From Sporosarcina sp. ACRSM (lineage in GTDB: Bacteria; Bacillota; Bacilli; Bacillales_A; Planococcaceae), in the NCBI RefSeq assembly GCF_022346545.1, contig NZ_JAKRNU010000008.1, positions 183,650 through 247,649 of the forward strand: a DNA stretch of 64,000 bases. Reading direction: 5' to 3'. The notes under the pieces are model-generated. The model was not told the origin of the DNA. It did no database searches and worked only from the letters and a program-made list of their open reading frames with translations. Of this stretch, positions 10,032 through 18,812 are shown piece by piece (positions within the stretch are counted from its first letter, which is position 1; every line of letters begins with the position of its first letter). A program made the position numbers and the translations under genes.

Positions 10032-12158
10032 TTACTCCGGATATTCAATCCGATTGTGGAAAGTTCCGTTTAATGTTTCACAAATCACTTTCTCGACCAG
10101 CTTCAATTCTTTCATGGAAATATCACATTCATCGAATTGGCCATCTTTCAATTTATCATTGACAATTGCCCGGACCAATCCCGCAATCTTTTGCGGGGTC
10201 GGCTCTTTCATCGACCGGACTGCCGCTTCTACACTATCCGCAATGGATATGATGGCAACTTCTTTCGTTTGTGGCTTCGGACCTGCATAGCGGAAGTCTT
10301 CCTCTTTCACATCTTTCCCGGATTCCTTCGCTTTTACGTAAAAATATTTCAACGTACTCGTTCCATGGTGTTGCCGGGCGATATCGATGATTTCAGTTGG
10401 CATTTTATGCTTTTCAAGAATCTTTGCACCATCTTCTGCATGGGCAATAATGATATCACGGCTTTTTTCAGGTGGCAACGCATCATGCGGATTTTTTCCG
10501 CCATGCTGGTTTTCAATAAAAAATCCAGGCCGGACTGATTTGCCGATATCATGATAATAACTGCCAACTCGTGCAAGCAATCCATTCGCTCCAATCGCTT
10601 CGCATGCTGCATCCGAAAGGTTTGCAACCATGACACTATGATGATACGTGCCAGGCGTTTCAGTCAGCACTTTCTTTAATAATGGATGGTTCGGATTCGA
10701 TAGTTCTATCAATCTCATATCCGATAACAAGCCAAATGCAGACTCAAAGAATGGCATGAGCCCAATAGTCAATGCCCCCGATAATATGCCGGACGCTGTT
10801 GCCGCGATGACATAAAAAGCGAGCTCTGACATTTCATAAGAAGACTGTGTCATCAGTAAATAAAAGGCGATAAACAGCATATTGGAAGCCGCGACTCCTG
10901 CACTCGTCCGCAAAATATTCGAACGCCTTCCCCCATTTCCAAGTAAATAAAGACTGACAATCCCTCCGAACAATATGTACAATGCCACTTCCATTTGAAT
11001 AATGGCGGCGTATCCTTCCTGTAACATCACACCTGCCGTGGCAGCGGTGATAATCGTCATCATGATCGCAAGCCGTTCGTTCGTCAACAACTTAACGAGC
11101 ATCGGTGCTAACGCAGTCGGGAACATGAACGCTAATAATACGTCAAAATCTTTTTCAATCAGCGCAATCAATTTCATCAATACAACAAGGAGGAGGAAAA
11201 CGGAAAGCACGATGAGCAATGCTTTTTTCTTTACGGAACTCTCCTTCCGCCAAGTATTGAAATGCATGAAGATGATCGCCGAAATGAAGAGCACAAATAA
11301 GCTCAAGCCTGCAAATGGTTTGACTGTGGATTGATTGGTCAATAATCCTGTCAATTCAAGCTGTCTATAAATTTCTCGGTCTATCATTTGGCCTTCCCGC
11401 ACGATGACTTGTCCTTGTAAAATCCTTGTCGGTTCAACAGCGGCTTTCGCTTGTTCAATCCCTGCCTGTGTCGCTTCTTCGTTAATCGTTTCCGTTTCTA
11501 CGACAAGTAGACGGCCAATTGTTAACACCGATTGCAAAATGGCTGGCGGTATCTTATCCGAAAGTCGAATTTTCCGTTCCACTTCATAACGGACTGCGGA
11601 AAGATCACTCGCCCGTACCGGTTTCGATAATTCTTCCCCGATAATCGTTGACATAATCTGCTGCACGTCTTTCAAAACATCTGTTTTCTGTTCTAAAAGA
11701 TTTGAGATGGCTTCGTCACTCAACCGGAGGCCCGGTTCTTCCTTTTCAAGATTCTTAAGCCTCTCGCGCATTTCGTTAATCTGCTCTTTCCTGTCCAAAG
11801 CTTTTGTTTCGTTAGTACCGTCTGTTGCTTGCCCCATCTCTTTTACATCGATTAGAAAGTCGAATATCGACGTGGCAATCGCTTGCCGATTCGGTCCAAC
11901 GTCATCGGAAAACTGGTAGACAGGAGGAACTTCAAGAGCCGCCCGCTCCCGATCCTGCTCGGTCTTCACCGTATCTTCAACGGTTTTGATCGAACGGATC
12001 GTATCCGGTGAAATTTGTAATGATTCCAGTTCATATGTTTCTTTCTTGACACTCCCGTACATGAGCGAAAAGAGAAGGATCGCGGATAATCCAATAAGAA
12101 ATAAAGATAGGAAATTGAATTTAAGTGAGAACAAAAACCTACGAATTGGCTGCAGCAT
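10032..12158 (-). CDS. pgpH: 7TM-HD cyclic-di-AMP phosphodiesterase PgpH (YqfF)
   Basis: Membrane phosphodiesterase that breaks down the second messenger c-di-AMP. It is 708 residues: one N-terminal membrane segment (about 12-34), a long extracellular 7TMR-HDED domain (about 36-275), a cluster of seven membrane helices (about 280-470) and a cytoplasmic HD domain with YYHDIGK and following HH/D motifs. Start ATG at 12158 follows GGGGGA. It is the gene immediately upstream of ybeY, the usual Bacillales arrangement. Confidence 0.95.
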   Translation of the reverse strand: MLQPIRRFLFSLKFNFLSLFLIGLSAILLFSLMYGSVKKETYELESLQISPDTIRSIKTVEDTVKTEQDRERAALEVPPVYQFSDDVGPNRQAIATSIFDFLIDVKEMGQATDGTNETKALDRKEQINEMRERLKNLEKEEPGLRLSDEAISNLLEQKTDVLKDVQQIMSTIIGEELSKPVRASDLSAVRYEVERKIRLSDKIPPAILQSVLTIGRLLVVETETINEEATQAGIEQAKAAVEPTRILQGQVIVREGQMIDREIYRQLELTGLLTNQSTVKPFAGLSLFVLFISAIIFMHFNTWRKESSVKKKALLIVLSVFLLLVVLMKLIALIEKDFDVLLAFMFPTALAPMLVKLLTNERLAIMMTIITAATAGVMLQEGYAAIIQMEVALYILFGGIVSLYLLGNGGRRSNILRTSAGVAASNMLFIAFYLLMTQSSYEMSELAFYVIAATASGILSGALTIGLMPFFESAFGLLSDMRLIELSNPNHPLLKKVLTETPGTYHHSVMVANLSDAACEAIGANGLLARVGSYYHDIGKSVRPGFFIENQHGGKNPHDALPPEKSRDIIIAHAEDGAKILEKHKMPTEIIDIARQHHGTSTLKYFYVKAKESGKDVKEEDFRYAGPKPQTKEVAIISIADSVEAAVRSMKEPTPQKIAGLVRAIVNDKLKDGQFDECDISMKELKLVEKVICETLNGTFHNRIEYPE

Positions 12159-12195
12159 TGGAATTCCCCCATTTCTCTTCTATCGAAAAATGTAA

Positions 12196-12226
12196 ACGCC
12201 CGCGTAGATGCGACAAGCACGGGCGC
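12196..12226 (-). terminator. Hairpin between phoH and pgpH
   Basis: ACGCCCG (12196-12202) pairs with CGGGCGC (12220-12226). On the minus strand it is followed by TTTACATTTTTC, so it may be a second weak terminator or part of the pgpH leader. Confidence 0.45.
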
Positions 12227-12279
12227 TTTGACATCAGTATTAGTATATCGTGGATTGCGTACACTTGCTTCTTATTTCT

Positions 12280-12310
12280 AAAGAAAAAGCAGTCAAGTTA
12301 GGATGACTGC
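12280..12310 (-). terminator. Terminator after phoH
   Basis: GCAGTCA and TGACTGC (12289-12295 and 12304-12310) form a hairpin that includes the phoH stop codon. On the minus strand it is followed by TTTTTCTTT. Confidence 0.7.
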
Positions 12311-13251
12311 TCCTCTTCATAAGCTTCGATTATTTTCGCAACGAGCGGGTGACGGACTACATCGCCTTGCTCCAAATATTGAAAGTGGATATCCTTCACA
12401 TTTTTAAGAATCGTTTCTGTTGCGATGAGTCCGGAATCAACGCCTTTCGGTAAGTCGATTTGTGATTTGTCTCCGGTGATCACCATTTTCGAACCGAAGC
12501 CAAGACGCGTCAAGAACATTTTCATCTGGGCTTTGGTCGTATTCTGCGCTTCATCCAAAATGACGAACGCATCGTCCAACGTGCGCCCTCTCATATAGGC
12601 AAGTGGGGCGATTTCGATCACGCCACGCTCAATGAGGCGCTCTGTATGCTCCGCCCCAAGGACATCATGGAGTGCATCATAAAGTGGACGTAAATAGGGA
12701 TCAACCTTCTCTTTCAAGTCACCTGGCAGAAATCCTAAATTCTCTCCTGCTTCCACAGCGGGACGTGTCAATATAATGCGTTTCACGGAACCGGTTTTCA
12801 TCGCTTGAACGGCAAGGACGACAGCCAAATACGTTTTCCCTGTACCAGCCGGCCCAATTCCGAAAACAAGATCACGTGTACGAATTGCATGGACATATTC
12901 CCGTTGTCCAATCGTTTTCGCCCGGATTGCTTTCCCTTTCGTATTTCGCGCGATCTCCTCATCATACAATTCAGCGAAATATTCAATCGTTCCGGCCTTC
13001 ACCATTTCGAGTGCGGTCGAAACATCCCGTTGATTGATATTGATGCCTTTACGGATGACTTTTAGCAACTGCTCGAATAATACTTTCGCCGAATTGCTCT
13101 GTTCTCCACTGAGCGATATTGTATCGCCCCTCATTAAGATTGTAATCTTTAATTCCTCTTCAATCAATTTCATATTTTGGTCTGAAATGCCAAGTAGCAT
13201 GACCGCTTCGTTCGGGTCCTCAATATGCAGTTGAATCAAATGTTCATTCAA
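12298..13251 (-). CDS. phoH: PhoH family P-loop ATPase
   Basis: Cytoplasmic ATPase of the PhoH/YqfE family, often linked to RNA metabolism; its exact role is unsettled. It is 317 residues with Walker A GPAGTGKT (133-140) and Walker B VILDEAQN. Start is a TTG at 13251 with AAGGAG about 10 bases upstream. No in-frame ATG precedes the conserved N-terminus. It lies 5 bases from the yqfD stop, in the conserved yqfC-yqfD-phoH order. Confidence 0.95.
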   Translation of the reverse strand: MNEHLIQLHIEDPNEAVMLLGISDQNMKLIEEELKITILMRGDTISLSGEQSNSAKVLFEQLLKVIRKGININQRDVSTALEMVKAGTIEYFAELYDEEIARNTKGKAIRAKTIGQREYVHAIRTRDLVFGIGPAGTGKTYLAVVLAVQAMKTGSVKRIILTRPAVEAGENLGFLPGDLKEKVDPYLRPLYDALHDVLGAEHTERLIERGVIEIAPLAYMRGRTLDDAFVILDEAQNTTKAQMKMFLTRLGFGSKMVITGDKSQIDLPKGVDSGLIATETILKNVKDIHFQYLEQGDVVRHPLVAKIIEAYEEEQSS

Positions 13252-13256
13252 TAGTT

Positions 13257-14348
13257 TCAGTCTCCTTGGGATATCGGTCTTTTGACTGCAATGTTATCAT
13301 TGATCAGAAACAATATAGTCCCATTAACTTTATCATTATCGAATGACACGTGCAAAATTTTCTCATCCCGCACGATCGCTTTTGAAAATGATTCGGACAA
13401 TAACTTGTTTTTCAACATTGGAATTAATACTGTCTCTTCCATGCCTTCGACCAATTCAAATTGTCCTGATTTTTCTTCCACATGACGTTCAGATCGGATG
13501 AACGACCAAGGCGATGCATCCTGTTCATCCGCTTTGTTCTTTTGCCAAGGCCAGTGAAATGAAAACTGCATGACTTCCTCACCTTGCATGTGAAAATCGA
13601 TCGTTTTGGGTAGACTGAAGGAATACTCGATCCAATAGTCCGCAAAAACGGCACCATCTGCACCGACGACAGCTGTTTTTCCTCCTTGCTCCAGAACGCC
13701 TGTAGCGAGCACATCCCCTTTCTTAACCGTCTGATGGACATGTCCTACCCTTTCCCCTTTCTTCAGTTCAAAACGCGTAATTACGCCTCCTGTGCGTGCA
13801 ACAAGGTCCGCAGGAGGGCCATCTTCCTCCACGTTCTCATCCGATTGGGGTGAGAGCATCGGAATGACGGTAAGTGTTGTTCCAACCCGTCTAAAACGGA
13901 CCCATGACAAAGCAGGGTCATCCAGCATGAGCTCCCGGCGAATTTCACCTTCGTCCGGGATTAAAGCGAGGGGTTTTAGTGGAACAATCGAGCTTTTTTC
14001 AAGTTTCTTCTCAATTCTTTCCGCAACCTCAGGCATATCCGATTCCACATTGACTGTCCAAAGAAAAAAGGAAGCAAGAAATGGAATAAGACAAGCTATC
14101 AAAAAACGATAGGACGAGAAGATACCTTTAAACCCCTTCTCCAGTCCAACCTGTCTAACCGACACTTTCACACGATAACTACGGCGCAATTGACGGATGG
14201 ATTGCAAGCCTTTGCGATCGGTCTGAAAGTGTGCTGCCCCATTTTGAATAGACAATGAAGAAATTTTCGTACCGTTCGAGACGAGTTTGGAAATAAAGCT
14301 GGAGACATCATGGGCACCCGTGATTTTAATCGCATACCGTTTATGCAT
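13257..14348 (-). CDS. yqfD: Sporulation protein YqfD
   Basis: A 363-residue membrane protein made in the mother cell in Bacillus and grouped with sporulation proteins. It has one clear transmembrane segment after a basic stretch (RFLIACLIPFLASFFLWTV, about 80-98). The rest is a predicted extracytoplasmic domain related to the N-terminal part of some transporters. The start is the ATG at 14348, overlapping the yqfC stop (TTATGCATAA); the longer frame upstream runs through yqfC. Co-translation with yqfC is likely. Confidence 0.9.
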   Translation of the reverse strand: MHKRYAIKITGAHDVSSFISKLVSNGTKISSLSIQNGAAHFQTDRKGLQSIRQLRRSYRVKVSVRQVGLEKGFKGIFSSYRFLIACLIPFLASFFLWTVNVESDMPEVAERIEKKLEKSSIVPLKPLALIPDEGEIRRELMLDDPALSWVRFRRVGTTLTVIPMLSPQSDENVEEDGPPADLVARTGGVITRFELKKGERVGHVHQTVKKGDVLATGVLEQGGKTAVVGADGAVFADYWIEYSFSLPKTIDFHMQGEEVMQFSFHWPWQKNKADEQDASPWSFIRSERHVEEKSGQFELVEGMEETVLIPMLKNKLLSESFSKAIVRDEKILHVSFDNDKVNGTILFLINDNIAVKRPISQGD

Positions 14349-14589
14349 AAGGCAACGCTCCGTCTTCTTTGATTTCCAGTGCTGTGATGGACGCAAACGT
14401 AAATACCGCTACTTCTTCCGAAAGTGTCTCCACGGTCAATTCTTCGCCCTTCGCCTCAATCCGGAAATGCCCACATTTGATCATTGCAAAATCGGGGCCG
14501 AGCTTCAAAAGTGCATAAGGCCCATTGATCCGTACTAAACGGAACTCTTCAATCGTCACTGATGAACCCGTATCAAATAATTTTCTCAA
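14341..14589 (-). CDS. yqfC: Sporulation protein YqfC (YabP family)
   Basis: An 82-residue YabP/YqfC-family protein needed with YqfD for normal sporulation in Bacillus. It is beta-rich, with VTIEEFRLVRINGPY near the start. Start is TTG at 14589; the only ribosome binding site, GGGGG 9 bases upstream, lies inside the 3' arm of a strong hairpin (14598-14632). It overlaps yqfD by 8 bases. Confidence 0.88.
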   Translation of the reverse strand: MRKLFDTGSSVTIEEFRLVRINGPYALLKLGPDFAMIKCGHFRIEAKGEELTVETLSEEVAVFTFASITALEIKEDGALPYA

Positions 14590-14597
14590 AAGATAAA

Positions 14598-14632
14598 ACC
14601 CCCTGCCATAACATATGAAATAGGCAGGGGGT
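14598..14632 (-). terminator. Terminator hairpin overlapping the yqfC ribosome binding site
   Basis: ACCCCCTGCC (14598-14607) pairs perfectly with GGCAGGGGGT (14623-14632). The minus-strand tail is TTTATCTTTT. It closes the yqeZ-floA transcript just after the stop at 14639, and its 3' arm contains the only Shine-Dalgarno bases of yqfC. Confidence 0.8.
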
Positions 14633-14638
14633 CAATGC

Positions 14639-15106
14639 TTACCGTTTTGATTTTGGTGGAGCTAAAATTTCAGAAAAGATGATGCCTTTCAAGAAATCCT
14701 CGTTCGTTTTCGGGACAAGATCATTCTTGTCGACTTCGGCTGACAATTTACGTGTCCCGCCATGCGCTGAAAGCCGTCCGCGATGCCGGTCAGTCGTAGG
14801 GCGCTCCTGTTTCTTCTGCACTTCAACCGGTTCCTCATTTACCGTAATCCGTCCAGCCGTCACTGGTTTGCGCGGAGCTGCTATAGGCGGCGTTTGCCTA
14901 CTAGGCGGTTCGCCCGTCCCTTTCTGTAGCTCTTTTTGCATTTCCTGAACCATTTCTTTCGACATTTCTTTCAGCTTCTTGACCGGGTTATCCTGTCCAG
15001 CTGTAAAAGGTTTCGGTTCCCCTTGCCGGGGTGCTTTTTTCTTGTCCTTACCGCTGAATAACGAGCCAAGAATCGCCAAGATGGCAAAAATGATCAGTTG
15101 TTCCAT
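14639..15106 (-). CDS. Uncharacterised single-pass protein downstream of floA
   Basis: I do not recognise a family. The protein is 155 residues. It begins with an N-terminal hydrophobic anchor (residues 3-17, QLIIFAILAILGSLF) followed by a lysine-rich stop-transfer. A long, charged, proline-rich middle (about 20-115) looks disordered. A short conserved-looking C-terminus follows (NEDFLKGIIFSEILAPPKSKR, about 135-155, where FLKGIIFSEIL is most hydrophobic). Start ATG at 15106 follows AAAGGGGATGTATCG. Its position in the yqeZ-floA operon suggests a membrane-microdomain accessory role, which is inference. Confidence 0.75.
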   Translation of the reverse strand: MEQLIIFAILAILGSLFSGKDKKKAPRQGEPKPFTAGQDNPVKKLKEMSKEMVQEMQKELQKGTGEPPSRQTPPIAAPRKPVTAGRITVNEEPVEVQKKQERPTTDRHRGRLSAHGGTRKLSAEVDKNDLVPKTNEDFLKGIIFSEILAPPKSKR

Positions 15107-15143
15107 CGATACATCCCCTTTCCGGGAATCGGATGATCATCCG

Positions 15144-16157
15144 TTACTCTTTTTTACCGTCAGGCTTCTGCTTATCATCGCCGACTTTACTGATGGAGTT
15201 TCGCATGCCTGTATCAGCCTGGATATTTTTATAGTTCATATAATCCATAATGCCGATATTGCCTGTGCGGAGCGCTTCCGCCATCGCAAGTGGAACTTCC
15301 GCTTCGGAGGCTACCACTTTCGCGCGCATCTCTTCAACTTTCGCCTTCATTTCCTGCTCGCTCGCAACAGCCATCGCACGACGTTCTTCCGCTTTCGCTT
15401 GGGCGATGTTTTTATCCGCCTGCGCCTGCTCTGTCTGTAATTCCGCACCGATGTTTTTGCCGATATCCACGTCGGCGATATCAATGGATAAAATTTCAAA
15501 GGCTGTTCCCGAATCAAGTCCTTTGGAGAGCACTGTTTGTGAAATCATATCCGGATTTTCCAATACTTTCGCATGGTCGACAGACGCACCGATCGTAGAA
15601 ATGATCCCCTCACCAACACGGGCAATAACCGTTTCTTCACCCGCACCACCGACGAGACGATCAATATTGGCACGTACGGTAATACGCGCTTTCGCTTTTA
15701 CTTCAATCCCGTTCAAGGCGACACCGGCGATAAATGGTGTTTCGATCACTTTCGGGTTAACGGACATTTGGACCGCTTCCAACACATCACGGCCCGCAAG
15801 ATCGATCGCCGCTGCACGCTCAAACGTCAACTCGATATTCGCACGATGCGCTGCAATCAGGGCATTGACGACACGGTCGACGTTCCCCCCTGCTAAGTAA
15901 TGGCTTTCCAATTGGTTGATCCCGACATTCAAGCCCGCTTTGTGAGCCTTGATCAAAGGATTGACGACTCGGCTCGGGATAACCCGGCGAAGACGCATTC
16001 CGATAAGTGTAAAGATGCTGACCCGCACGCCTGCTGCCATGGCAGAAATCCATAGCGCGACAGGGACAAGTGTGAAAAATACAGCCAATAGGATAATGAC
16101 GACAAAAATGATAGCCACTGCCGTAATTAAACCTCCTGCTTCCAAAATACCTGGCAT
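15144..16157 (-). CDS. floA: Flotillin-like protein FloA
   Basis: Scaffold of functional membrane microdomains. It is 337 residues. It has an N-terminal hydrophobic hairpin (about 8-40), a band-7-like domain (about 45-200) and a long alanine/glutamate-rich coiled coil (about 225-305). The ATG at 16157 shares one base with the yqeZ stop (TAATG), so translation is coupled. The yqeZ-floA pair matches NfeD-flotillin operons across bacteria. Confidence 0.95.
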   Translation of the reverse strand: MPGILEAGGLITAVAIIFVVIILLAVFFTLVPVALWISAMAAGVRVSIFTLIGMRLRRVIPSRVVNPLIKAHKAGLNVGINQLESHYLAGGNVDRVVNALIAAHRANIELTFERAAAIDLAGRDVLEAVQMSVNPKVIETPFIAGVALNGIEVKAKARITVRANIDRLVGGAGEETVIARVGEGIISTIGASVDHAKVLENPDMISQTVLSKGLDSGTAFEILSIDIADVDIGKNIGAELQTEQAQADKNIAQAKAEERRAMAVASEQEMKAKVEEMRAKVVASEAEVPLAMAEALRTGNIGIMDYMNYKNIQADTGMRNSISKVGDDKQKPDGKKE

Positions 16158-17494
16158 TATTCAGTCTCCCCTTCCTCTTCTGATTCCCGCACAACAATAC
16201 GGGAACCTTCCACTTTCACAATTGTAACATTCTTTCCTTTGTCGATGTAACTTCCTTCCGAAACAACATCAATTCGTTCACCATCCAGTTCGATGGCACC
16301 GGCCGGGCGAAGCGGTGTAGACGTCTTCGCAATACGCCCTAATAATTCCACCCTGTTCACATTTGAAACGTAACCGCTTTCCGTATCCGTCGCATCCATC
16401 AGTACGACTTTATTGAGCAGATGCAATTTTTTACCGAAAAATTTCATAAGAATCACCATCCCTATACTAGCGATGGCAACCGCGATAAGGACCGAAATCG
16501 CCATATACATCGGATTGCCGCCTGCCAAAATGATACCTCCAATAATCGCGAGCGACCCTATGATCCCTGCAATGCCACCTGGCAAGAAAAACTCCGCTAT
16601 GACAAGTCCTACCCCAATCACAAAGAGGACGATGGATTCATAACCTGCCAGTCCTGCAACAAGGTGTCCATAGAAAAATAACAACAATGATGAAATCGCC
16701 ATCGTACCCGGTACACCGAATCCAGGAGAATATAATTCTACGACTAGGCCAAGACCTGCAATGGATAAAAGAATCGGAACAACAATCGGATGCGTAATGA
16801 ATCGGGCGATCTTTTCAAAAATAGTGACTTCCGTTGAAATAACTTCCGCATTTTCATAGCCCGCCTTTGCAAGCACATCCTCAAAAGACGAAACGGTCCC
16901 TTCACTATAATTGACTTCCAATGCTTCCGAAGCTGTCAATGTCAGCAATTTGCCCATTTCCGCTCGGTACTTAGGAAGATCGACATCAGGATCCGCCATC
17001 GCTTGTGCATACATCGTATCACGATCATGATCTGAAGAATTTGCCGCATTGATCATATCTGCAACCCATTTACTTTGCGCTTTGACATCCGCTGCATTGC
17101 CATCTGCTACAATCGCCTGGGCAGCCCCGATCGTTGCATTGGGGGTCATATAGATGTCTTGTGCATGAAGCGCGATAAATGCACCAGCTGAAATGGCTCG
17201 ATTGTTAATGTAAGCGATGATCGGGACAGAGGTCTCATCCATTAATTTACCGATTTTATCCGCTGCATCCGTAAAGCCTCCAAGCGTATCGATTTCGAGG
17301 ATGATCGCATCTGCGCCCGCTTGTTCCGCTTCCGAAAACGAACGCTGTAAAAAAGCGTATAAACCTTTTTCAACTTCGGCTTCAACAGGGACTCTATACA
17401 CTGTTTTCTGACTGGCTTCAGTTTGCACGAAAGGAATGAATATCGCTGATAAAAATAAAATGAACAGGAGAAGTTTTCCGATCATTTTATGCAT
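16157..17494 (-). CDS. yqeZ: NfeD family membrane-bound serine protease (YqeZ)
   Basis: About 445 residues: a signal peptide or anchor ([16 protein letters not shown]), an extracellular ClpP-like protease domain (about 30-210, with [17 protein letters not shown] holding the candidate serine), four to six membrane helices (about 225-360) and a C-terminal NfeD OB-fold. It partners FloA. Start ATG at 17494 follows AGAGAGG; a GTG at 17506 lacks spacing. In Bacillus subtilis yqeY lies between rpsU and yqeZ; here it is missing. Confidence 0.92.
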   Translation of the reverse strand: MHKMIGKLLLFILFLSAIFIPFVQTEASQKTVYRVPVEAEVEKGLYAFLQRSFSEAEQAGADAIILEIDTLGGFTDAADKIGKLMDETSVPIIAYINNRAISAGAFIALHAQDIYMTPNATIGAAQAIVADGNAADVKAQSKWVADMINAANSSDHDRDTMYAQAMADPDVDLPKYRAEMGKLLTLTASEALEVNYSEGTVSSFEDVLAKAGYENAEVISTEVTIFEKIARFITHPIVVPILLSIAGLGLVVELYSPGFGVPGTMAISSLLLFFYGHLVAGLAGYESIVLFVIGVGLVIAEFFLPGGIAGIIGSLAIIGGIILAGGNPMYMAISVLIAVAIASIGMVILMKFFGKKLHLLNKVVLMDATDTESGYVSNVNRVELLGRIAKTSTPLRPAGAIELDGERIDVVSEGSYIDKGKNVTIVKVEGSRIVVRESEEEGETE

Positions 17495-17594
17495 GCTGTT
17501 TTTCACCTCTCTTTACTATCCATTATAACTCTATATACGGTTGAAAATCTCGTAAGTTTCATTTTGCTCAGAAAAATCTTTTTCTACACAACAA

Positions 17595-17629
17595 TAAACC
17601 GGAAAACCCTTATCGGATTTTCCGGTTTA
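17595..17629 (-). terminator. Terminator after rpsU
   Basis: AAACCGGAAAA (17596-17606) pairs with TTTTCCGGTTT (17618-17628) around a short loop, 45 bases past the rpsU stop. The minus-strand tail is ATTGTTG, so termination may be partial. Confidence 0.65.
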
Positions 17630-17675
17630 CGAATTTTTAGATTCATTACAAGATCGAATTCATGGCTACAGAAAA

Positions 17676-17849
17676 TTAGAATTTACGTTTTCTTGCAGCT
17701 TCAGATTTCTTTTTACGCTTTACGCTCGGTTTCTCATAAAACTCACGCTTTCTTACCTCTTGTATTGTTCCACTTTTGGATACAGTACGTTTGAAGCGGC
17801 GAAGAGCATCTTCAAGCGATTCGTTTTTACGAACAACAGTTTTCGACAT
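17676..17849 (-). CDS. rpsU: 30S ribosomal protein bS21
   Basis: Small basic 30S protein, 57 residues, needed for normal initiation on some messages. [20 protein letters not shown] and the lysine/arginine-rich C-terminus are typical. Start ATG at 17849 follows GGAGGGAGGG. It has its own strong promoter upstream. Confidence 0.97.
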   Translation of the reverse strand: MSKTVVRKNESLEDALRRFKRTVSKSGTIQEVRKREFYEKPSVKRKKKSEAARKRKF

Positions 17850-17909
17850 ATCTCTTGTCCCTCCCTCCAAACACACTTCGGAACATGACCAAGTGCCATG
17901 TACTCAAGA

Positions 17910-17938
17910 ATTATACCGCAGAAATAAAAATAGGTCAA
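17910..17938 (-). promoter_or_regulatory. Sigma-A promoter of rpsU
   Basis: On the minus strand: TTGACC (17938-17933), 17-base spacer, TATAAT (17915-17910). It sits about 60 bases ahead of the rpsU start. Confidence 0.8.
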
Positions 17939-18033
17939 TATAAAACTTTCAACTTTATTTAGAAAAAATCCCATATCCCTCTAAGTGAGGTTGATTCGCT
18001 AGATATGCCATCCTGATCTTTGCACTTCGCCGA

Positions 18034-18705
18034 TTAATAATCAGATGTGGATGCAAGTCCTTGCATAATCTGAACACCGGAACTAGCTCCGATTCTCGTA
18101 GCGCCTGCATCGATCATTTTCTTCATTTCTTCAAAGCTCCGGACACCACCGGATGCCTTCACACCCATTTGTGGTCCGACGACTGCCCGCATCAATTTGA
18201 CATCATCCTCCGTCGCCCCTCCATTTGAAAAACCAGTAGAGGTTTTGACAAAATCAGCACCTGCCAAAACGGATAATTCGCATGCTTTTCTTTTTTCCTG
18301 TTCTGTCAATAAGGCTGTTTCAATGATCACTTTGACAATCGCTCGATCTTTTGCAGCCTGAACAACTGCCTCTATATCCTTTTTCACGGTTGCGTCATCC
18401 CCGCCTCGAAGTGCACCGATATTGATCACCATATCGATTTCTCCGGCACCGTTTTGTATCGCATCCGCAGTTTCAAACGCCTTTACTTCGGACGTCGATG
18501 CCCCTAGCGGAAAACCGATGACCGTACATACTTTAACCGGCGAACCTGCCAACGCTTCCGCTGCCGTTTTCACCCAAGTCGGATTGACACAGACTGAAGC
18601 GAAGGAGTATGTACGCGCTTCTTCGCAAAGCTTCAGAATCTCCTCTTTTTTCGTTTCCGCTTTTAGCAATGTATGATCAATATAAGTCGCAAAATCCGTA
18701 TTCAA
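18034..18705 (-). CDS. deoC: Deoxyribose-phosphate aldolase
   Basis: Splits 2-deoxyribose 5-phosphate to glyceraldehyde 3-phosphate and acetaldehyde during deoxynucleoside breakdown. It is 223 residues, the same as the Bacillus enzyme. The Schiff-base lysine is K154 in [10 protein letters not shown], and the phosphate-binding [10 protein letters not shown] follows. Start is TTG at 18705 with GGGGAGG 7 bases upstream; the longer frame has no ribosome binding site. Confidence 0.95.
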   Translation of the reverse strand: MNTDFATYIDHTLLKAETKKEEILKLCEEARTYSFASVCVNPTWVKTAAEALAGSPVKVCTVIGFPLGASTSEVKAFETADAIQNGAGEIDMVINIGALRGGDDATVKKDIEAVVQAAKDRAIVKVIIETALLTEQEKRKACELSVLAGADFVKTSTGFSNGGATEDDVKLMRAVVGPQMGVKASGGVRSFEEMKKMIDAGATRIGASSGVQIMQGLASTSDY

Positions 18706-18771
18706 CTGAATACCTCCCCGTAGTTGTCCGTACTTCTCCAATCATAGCAAGAACAGTCCAATTGTGCACGA

Positions 18772-18805
18772 AAAAACCATTCCAACCCGTTTGGCTGGAA
18801 TGGCT
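18772..18805 (-). terminator. Terminator of mtaB
   Basis: On the minus strand GCCATTCCA pairs with TGGAATGGT and is followed by TTTTTTC. It lies a few bases past the mtaB stop and ahead of deoC. Confidence 0.8.
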
Positions 18806-18812
18806 TTTCTTA

